From positions 25,377 to 89,376 of the forward strand of contig JAKAKJ010000089.1 in assembly GCA_021824575.1 (NCBI GenBank): a DNA stretch of 64,000 bases, in the 5' to 3' direction. A program made the translations under genes and the position numbers. The DNA comes from Chloroflexota bacterium (GTDB taxonomy: Bacteria > Chloroflexota > Anaerolineae > Anaerolineales > Villigracilaceae). Positions 19,101-26,231 of this stretch are shown in pieces; within the stretch, counting starts at the first letter, position 1; every line of letters begins with the position of its first letter. The notes under the pieces were generated by a model. That model had not been told where the DNA came from and did no database searches. It worked only from the letters and a program-made list of their open reading frames with translations.

Positions 19101-19690
19101 AATTCGTAAAAATGTGGGGCACGTTTGGCCAAGGCACTCAGCCGGATACATTCTACGGTCCGCGCGGCATCGCGGTGGATGCTCAGGGTCGCGTCTACGT
19201 TGTAGATACCGGGAACAAGCGCGTCGTCGTGTTTGACGCGAACGGAAATTACATCACACAATTTGGCTCTGCGGGAGCCGGTCCCGGGCAGTTCGATGAA
19301 CCGGTTGGCATCGCCATCGATTCTCAGGGCATAGTCTATATTGCGGATACATGGAACGATCGTGTCCAAACTTTTAGCCCATCGCCCGATGGTTTGACTT
19401 TTACTCCGCTCAAGCAATGGGATGTTGTCAACGGCTGGAATGGTCAATCTCTCGACAACAAGCCGTTCATCGCGGTGGACAATAAGGGCCATGTCTTCGT
19501 CACCGACCCGGAGGGCTACCGCGTCATCGAATACACAACCGATGGGCAGCTCGTCCAAACGTGGGGCGATTATGGCGCCACTCCCTCAACCTTTGCATTA
19601 GCTGCAGGCATTGCTGTGGACGCGCAAGGCCACGTTTGGGTAACAGACGCAGGAACCAACAATCGAATCATGAGATTCACATTACCTTAG
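16172..19690 (+). CDS. Agl23-type glycosyltransferase-39-like membrane protein fused to C-terminal NHL beta-propeller
   Basis: 1172 residues from the ATG at 16172. The N-terminal half has about 12 membrane helices and the motif MSHDESLHTYFSWLLY with HNPMMHGPLQFHL, the signature of TIGR03663 ('flippase activity-associated protein Agl23'), a PMT/GT39-related family. Residues about 890-1170 form six NHL repeats (for example FYVADSRNHRIL, VYVADTWNHRIQKF, VYVVDTGNKRVVVF), a likely extracytoplasmic propeller. It probably handles a lipid-linked sugar at the outer face of the membrane; the substrate is unknown. A strong terminator follows, and about 160 bp of empty DNA precede it. Confidence 0.85.
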   Translation: MEANQENKSWLERPIHPAFPAITREVAIFAIIILVAVISRFYNLGARVMSHDESLHTYFSWLLYKGDGYQHNPMMHGPLQFHLIALSYFLFGPNDFTARIPAALFSIATISMAWYWRRYLGKTGGILAGVMMVISPIMLFYGRYVREDAYAVFSGVLMLYIVLRYFESGERKYLYWLAVALVIHFTDKETSFMYTAELLIFLAIYFIARVTRKTWDDALAYRAFIIALAVGILLLGVGAGFGIAGGKAGILGSTEVASPANPSAPTSPLQPTTSAASPAAILILAGLVAMVAAGYFLVRGYTWERVKTERSFDMLILAGTFVLPMLTPFPIKFLQNWLHTTIPTTAPEVQALTSHDVTVIGLFVAGFFAISIAIGLFWNKDWWKYALTFWIPYTVFYTTVFTNTDGFFTGVVGSLGYWLAQQAVQRGSQPWYYYLLIQIPIYEFLPFLGSILALILALRRKPATITSEGGEELATAKPISTEEVNFPNTFPLLIYWIVASITAFSIAGEKMPWLTYHLTWPMILFAGWGLGYVIDTTDWQKLRQQKALLALGAVFIFFTSFAAAMIALLSPTPPFQGSDLLQLQNTMAFLLPAIVAIASALGLIYLLRDWAGRQIANAFILTFFTIMAVLTVRAAFRASYIDYNDATEYLVYAHAAAGVKDVISQATEISERTTGGMGINIAYDASAPDTGVSWPFVWYLRDFTNQHSFDQPTRALRDSTIVIVDSKNFDKIDAALGSDYYRIDYIRMWWPNQDYFNLVSDRQPSIPFDQGYSCNGILSFLRLIKTKDFSRICSAILNPSIRAGIWDIWLNRDYTAYAAATGNTNMTLATWQPSDAMRMYIRKDVAQQIWKYGTAPVQPVAEVDPYQGKTITLNADQIITSSGLSVPMNAPRSLAFAPDGTFYVADSRNHRILHFDPSGNLINQWGTPTGNDPNNPNPAAPPSTFNEPWGVAVGPDGSVYVADTWNHRIQKFTADGQFVKMWGTFGQGTQPDTFYGPRGIAVDAQGRVYVVDTGNKRVVVFDANGNYITQFGSAGAGPGQFDEPVGIAIDSQGIVYIADTWNDRVQTFSPSPDGLTFTPLKQWDVVNGWNGQSLDNKPFIAVDNKGHVFVTDPEGYRVIEYTTDGQLVQTWGDYGATPSTFALAAGIAVDAQGHVWVTDAGTNNRIMRFTLP

Positions 19691-19695
19691 TCACG

Positions 19696-19729
19696 AAATC
19701 GTCCGGCAGAGGTTGTGCCGGACGATTTT
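19696..19729 (+). terminator. rho-independent terminator
   Basis: A 13-bp perfect stem (AAATCGTCCGGCA with its complement), 7-base loop, and a T-rich tail (TTTTCATTT), 6 bp past the stop of the Agl23-NHL gene. Confidence 0.8.
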
Positions 19730-19742
19730 CATTTAATCGCGG

Positions 19743-19751
19743 TGGTATAAT
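19743..19751 (+). promoter_or_regulatory. extended -10 promoter for sucCD
   Basis: TGGTATAAT is a full extended -10 element (TGn plus perfect TATAAT), 34 bp before the sucC start and just after the terminator of the preceding gene. No good -35 box is visible. Confidence 0.55.
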
Positions 19752-19785
19752 CGCCGTGTTTTGATTCTATGTATAAGGGAAACAC

Positions 19786-20925
19786 ATGAAACTTCACGAA
19801 TATCAATCCAAACAGATTTTTGCCAAATATGGCATTCCGATCCCAAAGGGACGGGTAGCGGCTACCGCAAGCGAAGCAAAGGCAATTGCTGAAGAGTTGG
19901 GTGGCCGCGTTGTTATTAAATCGCAGGTGCTGGTTGGCGGACGCGGGAAAGCGGGCGGCGTCAAACTTGCCAAGGACGCGGATGAAGCTGAACAGCTCGC
20001 CGCACAAATCCTGGCTATGGAAATCAAGGGTCTGCCGGTTCGCAAAGTGCTGGTGGACGAAGCCGCGGCGATTGAATCTGAAATCTACTTCTCGATCACC
20101 AATGACCGCGCCGCACGCAAACCGGTGATGATCGCATCTGCCGCGGGCGGCGTCGAGATCGAAGAAGTGGCCGCTAAAACCCCTGAAAAAATCATCAAAG
20201 TTCACATTGATCCATTGCTCGGCCTGCGCGACTATCAGGCGCGTGACATTGCCGCCTCCATTGATTTACCGCGCGAGTACTGGAAAGACTTCAATAAAAT
20301 CGCCACAGGCTTATGGCAGGTTTATTCCCAGACCGATGCGACACTCGCCGAGATCAATCCGCTGGTCATTACAAAAGACAAGCGCTTGATCGCCCTTGAT
20401 GGCAAAATGATGATTGACGACAACGCTCTCTTCCGCCACGCAGATCTGGCTGAGATGCGTGATGTGGACGAAGAAGCGCCCGCTGAAACCGAAGCGCGCA
20501 AATACGGGCTTTCCTATATCAAGCTCGATGGCGACATCGGATGCATGGTCAACGGCGCAGGATTGGCCATGACCAGCATGGACATCGTCAAACTGTTCGG
20601 CGGCGAACCCGCCAACTTCCTCGACATCGGCGGCGGCGCGGGCTCCGACAAAGTCGCGGCTGCGATGAAGATCATTCTTTCTGATTCGAATGTCAAAGCC
20701 GTGCTGTTCAACATCTTCGGCGGCATCACGCGCTGCGACGAAGTCGCGCGCGGGATTTTGGTCGCGATGGATGAAGTCAAACCGAAAGTGCCGATGGTTG
20801 TGCGCCTCGTCGGCACGAACGCAGAAGAAGGCCGCAAACTGCTGGCCGACGCAAAAATGATTACGGCTGAAACACTGGCCGACGCGGCCAAGAAGGCTGT
20901 TGCCGCGGCAAAAGGGAAGAAATAA
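19786..20925 (+). CDS. sucC: succinyl-CoA synthetase (ADP-forming), beta subunit
   Basis: 379 residues. It opens [18 protein letters not shown], the standard start of the ATP-grasp half. The hallmarks [30 protein letters not shown] and [11 protein letters not shown] are all present. The subunit binds nucleotide and succinate and forms a heterodimer or heterotetramer with SucD, making ATP from succinyl-CoA in the TCA cycle. GGGAAA gives the ribosome site. sucD begins one base after its stop. Confidence 0.96.
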   Translation: MKLHEYQSKQIFAKYGIPIPKGRVAATASEAKAIAEELGGRVVIKSQVLVGGRGKAGGVKLAKDADEAEQLAAQILAMEIKGLPVRKVLVDEAAAIESEIYFSITNDRAARKPVMIASAAGGVEIEEVAAKTPEKIIKVHIDPLLGLRDYQARDIAASIDLPREYWKDFNKIATGLWQVYSQTDATLAEINPLVITKDKRLIALDGKMMIDDNALFRHADLAEMRDVDEEAPAETEARKYGLSYIKLDGDIGCMVNGAGLAMTSMDIVKLFGGEPANFLDIGGGAGSDKVAAAMKIILSDSNVKAVLFNIFGGITRCDEVARGILVAMDEVKPKVPMVVRLVGTNAEEGRKLLADAKMITAETLADAAKKAVAAAKGKK

Positions 20926-20926
20926 C

Positions 20927-21787
20927 ATGAGCGTTCTCATCAATAAAAACACACGTCTTGTTGTGCAAGGCATTACCGGCAACGAAGGACTCTTCCACAC
21001 GCGCCAAATGGCTGCCTACGGAACCAATGTTGTCGCAGGCATGACGCCCGGCAAAGGCGGCGAATGGGTGGACGAAAAAATCCCAGTGTTCGACTCGGTC
21101 AAATTGGCGGTGGAAGCTACCGGGGCGAACTGTTCCGTGATCTTCGTCCCCGCGCGCTTCGCACCCGATTCGATTTTCGAAGCCGCGGACGCAGGCATCC
21201 CGTTGATCATCTGCATTACAGAAGGCATTGCGGTTCAAGATATGATGCGCGTCCGCAATTACATTGACCAGAAAAAGGTCCGGCTCATCGGGCCAAACTG
21301 CCCGGGTTTGCTGACACCCGGCGAATCGAAAGTGGGGATCATCCCCGGCAACATCGCCATTCCTGGAAATGTCGGTGTGGTCTCGCGCTCCGGCACATTG
21401 ACCTACGAAGTTTTGTACGCACTCAAGCTGGTCGGCATGGGCGCTTCGACGTGCGTCGGCATCGGCGGCGACCCGATCAACGGTACGAATTTCATTGACG
21501 TATTGGAAATGTTCGAGCACGATCCGCAAACCGAAAAAGTTGTGATGATCGGCGAGATCGGCGGCACAGACGAAGATAAAGCCGCGGAATATATCGCATC
21601 AAAGATGACCAAGCCGGTTGTTTCATTCATCGCAGGACAGACCGCTCCTCCCGGCAAGCGCATGGGTCACGCAGGCGCCATCATCGAAGGCGGCGCAGGT
21701 TCCGCCGCGGACAAGGTCAAAGCGCTGGAAGCCGCGGGCGTGAAGGTCGCAAAACATCCGGAAGAGATTCCCTCACTTCTCAAATAA
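20927..21787 (+). CDS. sucD: succinyl-CoA synthetase, alpha subunit
   Basis: 286 residues from the ATG at 20927 (AGGGAAG upstream, [18 protein letters not shown] start). It has the CoA-binding Rossmann domain ([10 protein letters not shown]), the [10 protein letters not shown] segment and the phosphorylated His in [10 protein letters not shown]. It provides the CoA-binding and phosphohistidine half of the enzyme made with SucC. A hairpin follows 5 bp after the stop. Confidence 0.96.
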   Translation: MSVLINKNTRLVVQGITGNEGLFHTRQMAAYGTNVVAGMTPGKGGEWVDEKIPVFDSVKLAVEATGANCSVIFVPARFAPDSIFEAADAGIPLIICITEGIAVQDMMRVRNYIDQKKVRLIGPNCPGLLTPGESKVGIIPGNIAIPGNVGVVSRSGTLTYEVLYALKLVGMGASTCVGIGGDPINGTNFIDVLEMFEHDPQTEKVVMIGEIGGTDEDKAAEYIASKMTKPVVSFIAGQTAPPGKRMGHAGAIIEGGAGSAADKVKALEAAGVKVAKHPEEIPSLLK

Positions 21788-21792
21788 TAATT

Positions 21793-21821
21793 GTAAGGGC
21801 ACGGCGGCGCCGTGCCCTTAC
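21793..21821 (+). terminator. hairpin after sucD
   Basis: A perfect 13-bp stem (GTAAGGGCACGGC and complement) with loop GGC, 5 bp past the sucD stop. No real T-run follows; the sequence also looks like a dispersed palindromic repeat, so it may serve as a Rho-independent-like stop or only as an mRNA end. Confidence 0.5.
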
Positions 21822-21851
21822 CTTACTGGTTCTGTTTCAATCGGAACTCCA

Positions 21852-22304
21852 ATGACATTAGATCGTTCTTTTATCGAATTGAACAGCGCTTCGACCGAGC
21901 GTATTCGCACAATGGCGAAATTATCTGATAAAGAATTACAGCATCGCGTCGGCGAACATTGGACGGTTGCAGTTGTCTTAGCACATCTTGCCTTTTGGGA
22001 TCGACGCGTTATGTATGTTCTGGATGCAACCGAGCAGGACGGCAAGCTTTCCACTCCTAGCGTTGACATCGCTGTGAACGATATTTCATTGCCGCTTTGG
22101 GCCGCCATCCCGCCGCGTGAGGCGGTGCGTCTTGCGGTTGAAGGTGCCGAGAAGCTCGATAAACGACTGGAAGAATATCCGCCGCATTTGCTGGAAGAAA
22201 TCTATAACTACAACAAACGCTGGATTGTCCGGGCTTTGCACCGCAACGAACATCTGGATGAAGCCGATGCCGCGTTGAAAGATTGGAATATCAATCGCCA
22301 ATAA
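21852..22304 (+). CDS. DinB-like / maleylpyruvate-isomerase-type helical-bundle protein
   Basis: 150 residues, all-helical. The segments RVGEHWTVAVVLAHLAFWDRRV and HRNEHLDEADAAL contain the spaced His residues typical of the DinB_2/DUF664 four-helix bundle, whose members bind a divalent metal and often act as thiol-dependent transferases. The exact subfamily and substrate are unknown. It stands alone between the sucCD hairpin and a repeat-rich gap. Confidence 0.65.
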   Translation: MTLDRSFIELNSASTERIRTMAKLSDKELQHRVGEHWTVAVVLAHLAFWDRRVMYVLDATEQDGKLSTPSVDIAVNDISLPLWAAIPPREAVRLAVEGAEKLDKRLEEYPPHLLEEIYNYNKRWIVRALHRNEHLDEADAALKDWNINRQ

Positions 22305-22308
22305 TCAT

Positions 22309-22420
22309 GTCACCCTGAGCACAGCGAAGGGTCTCCGCCGCTTTGCGGCGGGATTCTCACCTGCACTTGCAGCGCAGGTGCAAGTGTCACTCCCTTCGGT
22401 CATTCACATCGTCCCGACAC
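22309..22420. repeat. dispersed repeat block
   Basis: It begins GTCACCCTGAGC and CGAAGGGTCTC, a common intergenic repeat, followed by a CCGCCGC-TTT-GCGGCGG hairpin (22335-22351). A 30-base segment at 22358-22387 occurs again, inverted, at 62770-62799. No gene is visible in the 209 bp between the DinB-like gene and acpP. Confidence 0.6.
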
Positions 22421-22455
22421 TTGCGTTTTTAGCACAAGGAATTTCAATTAAACAC

Positions 22456-22480
22456 TAGAGCCGCTCTCGGAGCGGCTCTA
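22456..22480. terminator. hairpin downstream of acpP
   Basis: A perfect 11-bp stem (TAGAGCCGCTC and complement) with a 3-base loop, 33 bp past the acpP stop on the minus strand. Only a weak T-rich tail follows, so termination efficiency is uncertain. Confidence 0.45.
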
Positions 22481-22513
22481 CGGTTATAATCATTGCAATG
22501 CAAAACGGAAGAA

Positions 22514-22747
22514 TTACTTGTGTCCGTCAATATAGGCAACGGCCTCGCCAACAGTCGTGATCTTCTGCGCGGCTTCGTCAGAAATTTCGGCTCCGAACTT
22601 GTCTTCAAAGGCCATGATGAGTTCAACGAGATCGAGCGAGTCCGCTTCAAGGTCCTCGCGGAAGCGAGCCTCGGGTGTCACCTTGCCCTCATCTACACCG
22701 AGCAAATCCACAACAATTTTCTTGACTTCGGCAAACGTGTCAGCCAT
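22514..22747 (-). CDS. acpP: acyl carrier protein
   Basis: 77 residues from the ATG at 22747, with GGAGG upstream. The phosphopantetheine attachment Ser is in [11 protein letters not shown], preceded by the expected acidic helix, and the protein is strongly acidic. It carries acyl chains in fatty acid synthesis. It is unusual only in being apart from other fab genes; it is transcribed divergently from fni with 86 bp between the starts. Confidence 0.96.
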   Translation of the reverse strand: MADTFAEVKKIVVDLLGVDEGKVTPEARFREDLEADSLDLVELIMAFEDKFGAEISDEAAQKITTVGEAVAYIDGHK

Positions 22748-22783
22748 GAGATAATCCTCCATCCATTTTGATTTAGCGTGCCA

Positions 22784-22789
22784 ATTGTA
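22784..22789 (-). promoter_or_regulatory. -10 box of acpP
   Basis: On the minus strand the sequence reads TGTTACAAT, an extended -10 element with TACAAT at 22784-22789, 36 bp upstream of the acpP ATG. The -35 region is weak. Confidence 0.45.
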
Positions 22790-22833
22790 ACACAGGCAGG
22801 TTATTTGAAATTCAAACACAGGAACACTCCCCC

Positions 22834-23862
22834 ATGTCAAAAGTTGCGCCCATTGAACAGCGAAAAGCCGACCACATCAAGATTAATTTGGAGAAGGACG
22901 TCCGGTCGGCCTTGACAACCGGACTCGAAAAATATCACTTTATCCACGAGGCGCTGCCCGAACTTAATTTGGATGACGCGGACACGAGCTTGACACTGTT
23001 TGGCAAGCGGCTCGATGCCCCGATCCTGATCTCTTCGATGACGGGTGGAACGCATCAGGCCGGGACCATTAATCGGCGACTGGCCGAAGCAGCCCAATCC
23101 ACGCGGACAGCGATGGGCGTCGGCTCACAGCGCGCCGCGCTCGAAGATGAAAAGCAAGCCAAGACATTTCAAGTGCGAAAATACGCGCCCGACATTTTAT
23201 TGTTCGCAAATCTCGGCGCAGTGCAACTCAATTACGGCTTCGGCATTGACGAATGTCGCCGCGCCGTGGACATGATTCAAGCTGACGCGCTCTATTTGCA
23301 TTTGAATGCGTTGCAGGAAGCTGTGCAAGCTGGCGGAGACACAAACTTCAAGGATTTAAGTAAAAAGATGGAAATGATTTGTAAAAAGTTGGAAGTTCCC
23401 GTGATTGCAAAAGAAGTCGGCTGGGGAATCTCAGAGCAGACGGCCAAGCTATTGGCCAACTGCGGAGTCGCCGCGATTGATGTCGCCGGTGCGGGCGGGA
23501 CAAGCTGGTCGCAAGTGGAAATGTACCGCGCACCCGATGAATTCACCCGTCAACTCGCCGCGACGTTTGTCGGCTGGGGAATTCCAACTGCCGAATCAAT
23601 TTTGAACGTAAAGAAAGCCGCGCCAAATATGATTATCTTCGCCAGCGGCGGACTCAAAGACGGACTTGACATCGCCCAGTGCATCGCCCTCGGCGCGACC
23701 ATCGGCGGCATGGCAGGCAACTTCTTGAAGGCCGCGGCAGTTTCGACAGAAAAAGCCGTTGAGATGATGAAGTTGACGAAGAGACAAATTCAAGTCACGA
23801 TGTTCGCGGTGGGCGTCGAAACGTTGGAAGGTTTGAGAGCTGGTAAGTTGGTTGAGAAATAA
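22834..23862 (+). CDS. fni: type 2 isopentenyl-diphosphate delta-isomerase
   Basis: 342 residues. The FMN/TIM-barrel hallmarks are [21 protein letters not shown] (usual family form HLNPLQE), [20 protein letters not shown] and SGGLKDGLD. It interconverts IPP and DMAPP with FMN and NADPH, feeding isoprenoid synthesis, which would also supply the diterpene enzymes at 41.7-44.1 kb. A degenerate copy of its 3' portion lies downstream at 24653-24711. Confidence 0.93.
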   Translation: MSKVAPIEQRKADHIKINLEKDVRSALTTGLEKYHFIHEALPELNLDDADTSLTLFGKRLDAPILISSMTGGTHQAGTINRRLAEAAQSTRTAMGVGSQRAALEDEKQAKTFQVRKYAPDILLFANLGAVQLNYGFGIDECRRAVDMIQADALYLHLNALQEAVQAGGDTNFKDLSKKMEMICKKLEVPVIAKEVGWGISEQTAKLLANCGVAAIDVAGAGGTSWSQVEMYRAPDEFTRQLAATFVGWGIPTAESILNVKKAAPNMIIFASGGLKDGLDIAQCIALGATIGGMAGNFLKAAAVSTEKAVEMMKLTKRQIQVTMFAVGVETLEGLRAGKLVEK

Positions 23863-23904
23863 ATCGAGAAATCCGTAAGTAATCTAATCATCGGCGGAGA
23901 AATT

Positions 23905-24243
23905 ATGATTCACCTGCTCAAGGAAAAGGCAACTCCTGTGCAAATTCGAGAAATGCTCCAGGAATATAAAGACATGATCAAAATCGTTGTAGATATTCGC
24001 CGTCATTTCTTATCGGGCGGTGGAGAAATGCACGCTGATTGCGAATCTGTTTTATTGGATGACGGAAGTGAACAAGATGACCTTTGGGGCGCAAATTGGT
24101 ATCCAAGCGAACAACGCATCGAATTTGAATCTCTGATTAACATCCGCCCTCGATTGGGAAATCGAAACATTTTGATTCAAGATGAGAACATCCGCAAGCA
24201 GGTTGAAGCGGTGGCGCGCGAAATTCTAGGAGAGATCAAATGA
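23905..24243 (+). CDS. DUF5674 family protein
   Basis: 112 residues. The central block VVDIRRHFLSGGGEMHADCE followed by LLDDGSEQDDLWGANW is characteristic of the DUF5674 family as I know it. No function is established; the conserved acidic and Trp residues suggest a small enzyme or toxin-antitoxin-like partner. It overlaps the next gene by 4 bp (ATGA), so the two are translationally coupled. Confidence 0.75.
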   Translation: MIHLLKEKATPVQIREMLQEYKDMIKIVVDIRRHFLSGGGEMHADCESVLLDDGSEQDDLWGANWYPSEQRIEFESLINIRPRLGNRNILIQDENIRKQVEAVAREILGEIK

Positions 24244-24587
24244 TGAATGAAGAAAAACTCCGCGAGCGTTTTTTGCGCGATTCACTTCCCCGCCGCTTGG
24301 GTGGGCTTGCAGCCACGTTTGGAAGAATATCATCCTCGGCGAGAAAATCATCTGATCCAACGATTGTCGCTAATTTACTCGATGAAGCCAAACATCTCAT
24401 CGAATGGACAGCCGCTGATACTGAACCAGAAACCGCCGCAGAACTCGTTCGTATTCAAACCATGATTTCACTTTGGCAGCGCGCGTGGGACAGTGCCAGC
24501 CAAAACCCCAAACAGCGCATCTTACTTTCTGTCCAAGCCAAGGATTGGTCGGATAAAGCTGTAGACTTTTCAGGATTAGCTTCGTGA
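24240..24587 (+). CDS. hypothetical protein coupled to DUF5674
   Basis: 115 residues, probably all-helical and cytoplasmic, with no membrane segment. It contains LRERFLRDSLPRRLGGLAAT at the start and a Trp-containing helix (MISLWQRAW). I do not recognise a family. Its ATG overlaps the DUF5674 stop, which suggests a joint function, perhaps a two-protein complex. Confidence 0.7.
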   Translation: MMNEEKLRERFLRDSLPRRLGGLAATFGRISSSARKSSDPTIVANLLDEAKHLIEWTAADTEPETAAELVRIQTMISLWQRAWDSASQNPKQRILLSVQAKDWSDKAVDFSGLAS

Positions 24588-24962
24588 CCAATCGCTATTC
24601 CTTTGCAAACACAACAAGCTCCCTCTCCCAAAGGGAGAGGGCCGGGATGAGGTCAACAGAGAAAGCCGTTGAGATGATGAAGTTGATAAAGAGATAAATT
24701 CAAATCACAATCAGTAACGGGCGGCAATATCAATTACGAAAGCCATCAAATCGGGATCGTAAAGCTGGCAAAGGTACAAGCATGTCGTCTGTTGATTCCC
24801 CTGCTTGACAGCCGAGGCGACAAAAGGCATACTATTTTTGTGCCAAATTCCACGAACCGCGAGACCCATATTGGCGGAACTCTGGAACACTAAAAAACGT
24901 CTGTTGATTATGTGAAAGTGTGTGTTCAGGTACGGAAACGAAGCAAAGAAGGACGGCCTCCT
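24588..24962. other. 375-bp gap with a duplicated fni fragment and a short repeat
   Basis: Between 24620 and 24645 there is a CCCTCTCCC/GGGAGAGGG inverted repeat of the dispersed type. At 24653-24711 a 59-bp stretch is about 88% identical to fni 23743-23801 (7 mismatches by eye) and includes a stop where fni reads on. No other feature is recognised. Confidence 0.65.
24653..24711 (+). pseudogene. remnant duplicate of the 3' part of fni
   Basis: 59 bp aligned without gaps to 23743-23801. It would encode [14 protein letters not shown] and then TAA, matching the fni C-terminal region [14 protein letters not shown]. It is far too short to function and marks an old local duplication. Confidence 0.65.
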
Positions 24963-26204
24963 GTGACAAAAAAGAATCTAAGACTGATCGTGCCGATTGT
25001 CGTCATTGCGCTCTTCGCGATCGCACTTTCCATCTCGGAAATTTCGAATCAAACGACCACAAATCTTTCGGTGCAGGCGCAGCCAAAACAAGTTGGACCG
25101 CAAGTCGTCGCACAGAATCCAATTGCGGGACAACGGCTGGATTTGTCGGGGACGATTCAGATTACGTTCGACCGCGACATGAACCGCGACAAAACCAGCG
25201 CGGCTTTTTCGCTTCTTGCCCCGGATGGGAAAGCGGTCGCCGGTAAATCAAGCTGGCTCGACGCCCGGACCTTTGAGTTCACGCCCGACGTCAAGCTCGA
25301 ACCTGCCACAACCTATCGGGGAATCTTTGCCACATCTGCAACCGCGCTTGATGGGACATCGCCCGCCAATGCCATCGAAGTAGATTTCACAACGACCGAA
25401 AGCCTGGAAGTCGGCCAGGTCTTCCCCGCCGCCGATGCCGAAGATATGGATCAAACAACAAACATCACGGTTATCTTCAATCATCCGATTGTTCCACTGA
25501 CGATCAAAGAAGAACAAGCGGGTTTGCCACAGCCGATTGAAATCTCTCCGCGGACCGCGGGACAGGGTCAATGGGTCAACTCGTCGGTGTATGTGTTTCA
25601 GCCAGAGAAAGCTTTATTAAGCGGAATCCGCTACACAGTCCGAGTGGGAGCCGGATTGAAAGACACGAACGGCGACGCGTTGGACAAATCCTTCGTCTGG
25701 CAATTCACCACGCGCGCACCCGGCATCGCAAGCGTCGCGTTGAAGAACGGACAGCAAAATCCAAAGCTGGGCAACATCCAGAATGTTTTGCTCGACCAGG
25801 CTTTCATCATCACATTCCTCCAGCCAATGAATCCCGATAGCGTCGTAAGCGCAACGTCAGTCATCAACCGCGAAACAAAAGCGCCTGTGCGTCTTGATTT
25901 AAGTTGGAATAAAGATTTCACTGTACTGACCATTGAGCCGCACAACAAGTATGATATTGCAAGTTATTACGATCTGCAAATTGCGGATACCGCGCAAGCC
26001 GCAGACGGCGGAACATTGAAAGATGGATTGACCGCGCATTTCAGCACTGTGCCATTACCACAGGTTGTAAGGATCACTCCGCCCAGCACGAGCAACGGCT
26101 TTGACGGGTCGCTCAGCATCCAGTTTGCCTCGCCTATGAAATTGGATAGCTTGAAGAATCGAATCATCATCACGCCCGCGCCGAAAACCGCGCCGCAGTG
26201 GTAA
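24963..26204 (+). CDS. alpha-2-macroglobulin family protein, N-terminal part (ends at an in-frame TAA)
   Basis: 413 residues from GTG at 24963 (MTKKNLRLIVPIVVIALFAIAL, a signal anchor); a GTG at 24912 is possible. Residues 60-400 form Ig-like bacterial MG/'Big' domains with repeated NPIAGQRLDLSG-type openings. The frame stops at TAA (26202-26204) after PKTAPQW, in the middle of a domain. The next 27 bases stay open in the same frame and join the larger frame that follows, so both parts belong to one gene of about 1985 codons. Either the gene is a recent nonsense pseudogene, the stop is read through, or it is an assembly error. Confidence 0.8.
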   Translation: MTKKNLRLIVPIVVIALFAIALSISEISNQTTTNLSVQAQPKQVGPQVVAQNPIAGQRLDLSGTIQITFDRDMNRDKTSAAFSLLAPDGKAVAGKSSWLDARTFEFTPDVKLEPATTYRGIFATSATALDGTSPANAIEVDFTTTESLEVGQVFPAADAEDMDQTTNITVIFNHPIVPLTIKEEQAGLPQPIEISPRTAGQGQWVNSSVYVFQPEKALLSGIRYTVRVGAGLKDTNGDALDKSFVWQFTTRAPGIASVALKNGQQNPKLGNIQNVLLDQAFIITFLQPMNPDSVVSATSVINRETKAPVRLDLSWNKDFTVLTIEPHNKYDIASYYDLQIADTAQAADGGTLKDGLTAHFSTVPLPQVVRITPPSTSNGFDGSLSIQFASPMKLDSLKNRIIITPAPKTAPQW

Positions 26205-26231
26205 TGCAACGAAAACGACAATTCATACTCC

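Noticed and set aside
18821..19558. 245-residue minus-strand frame in the NHL region
   Set aside because: Mirror of the NHL repeats; its regular pattern is a by-product of codon periodicity.
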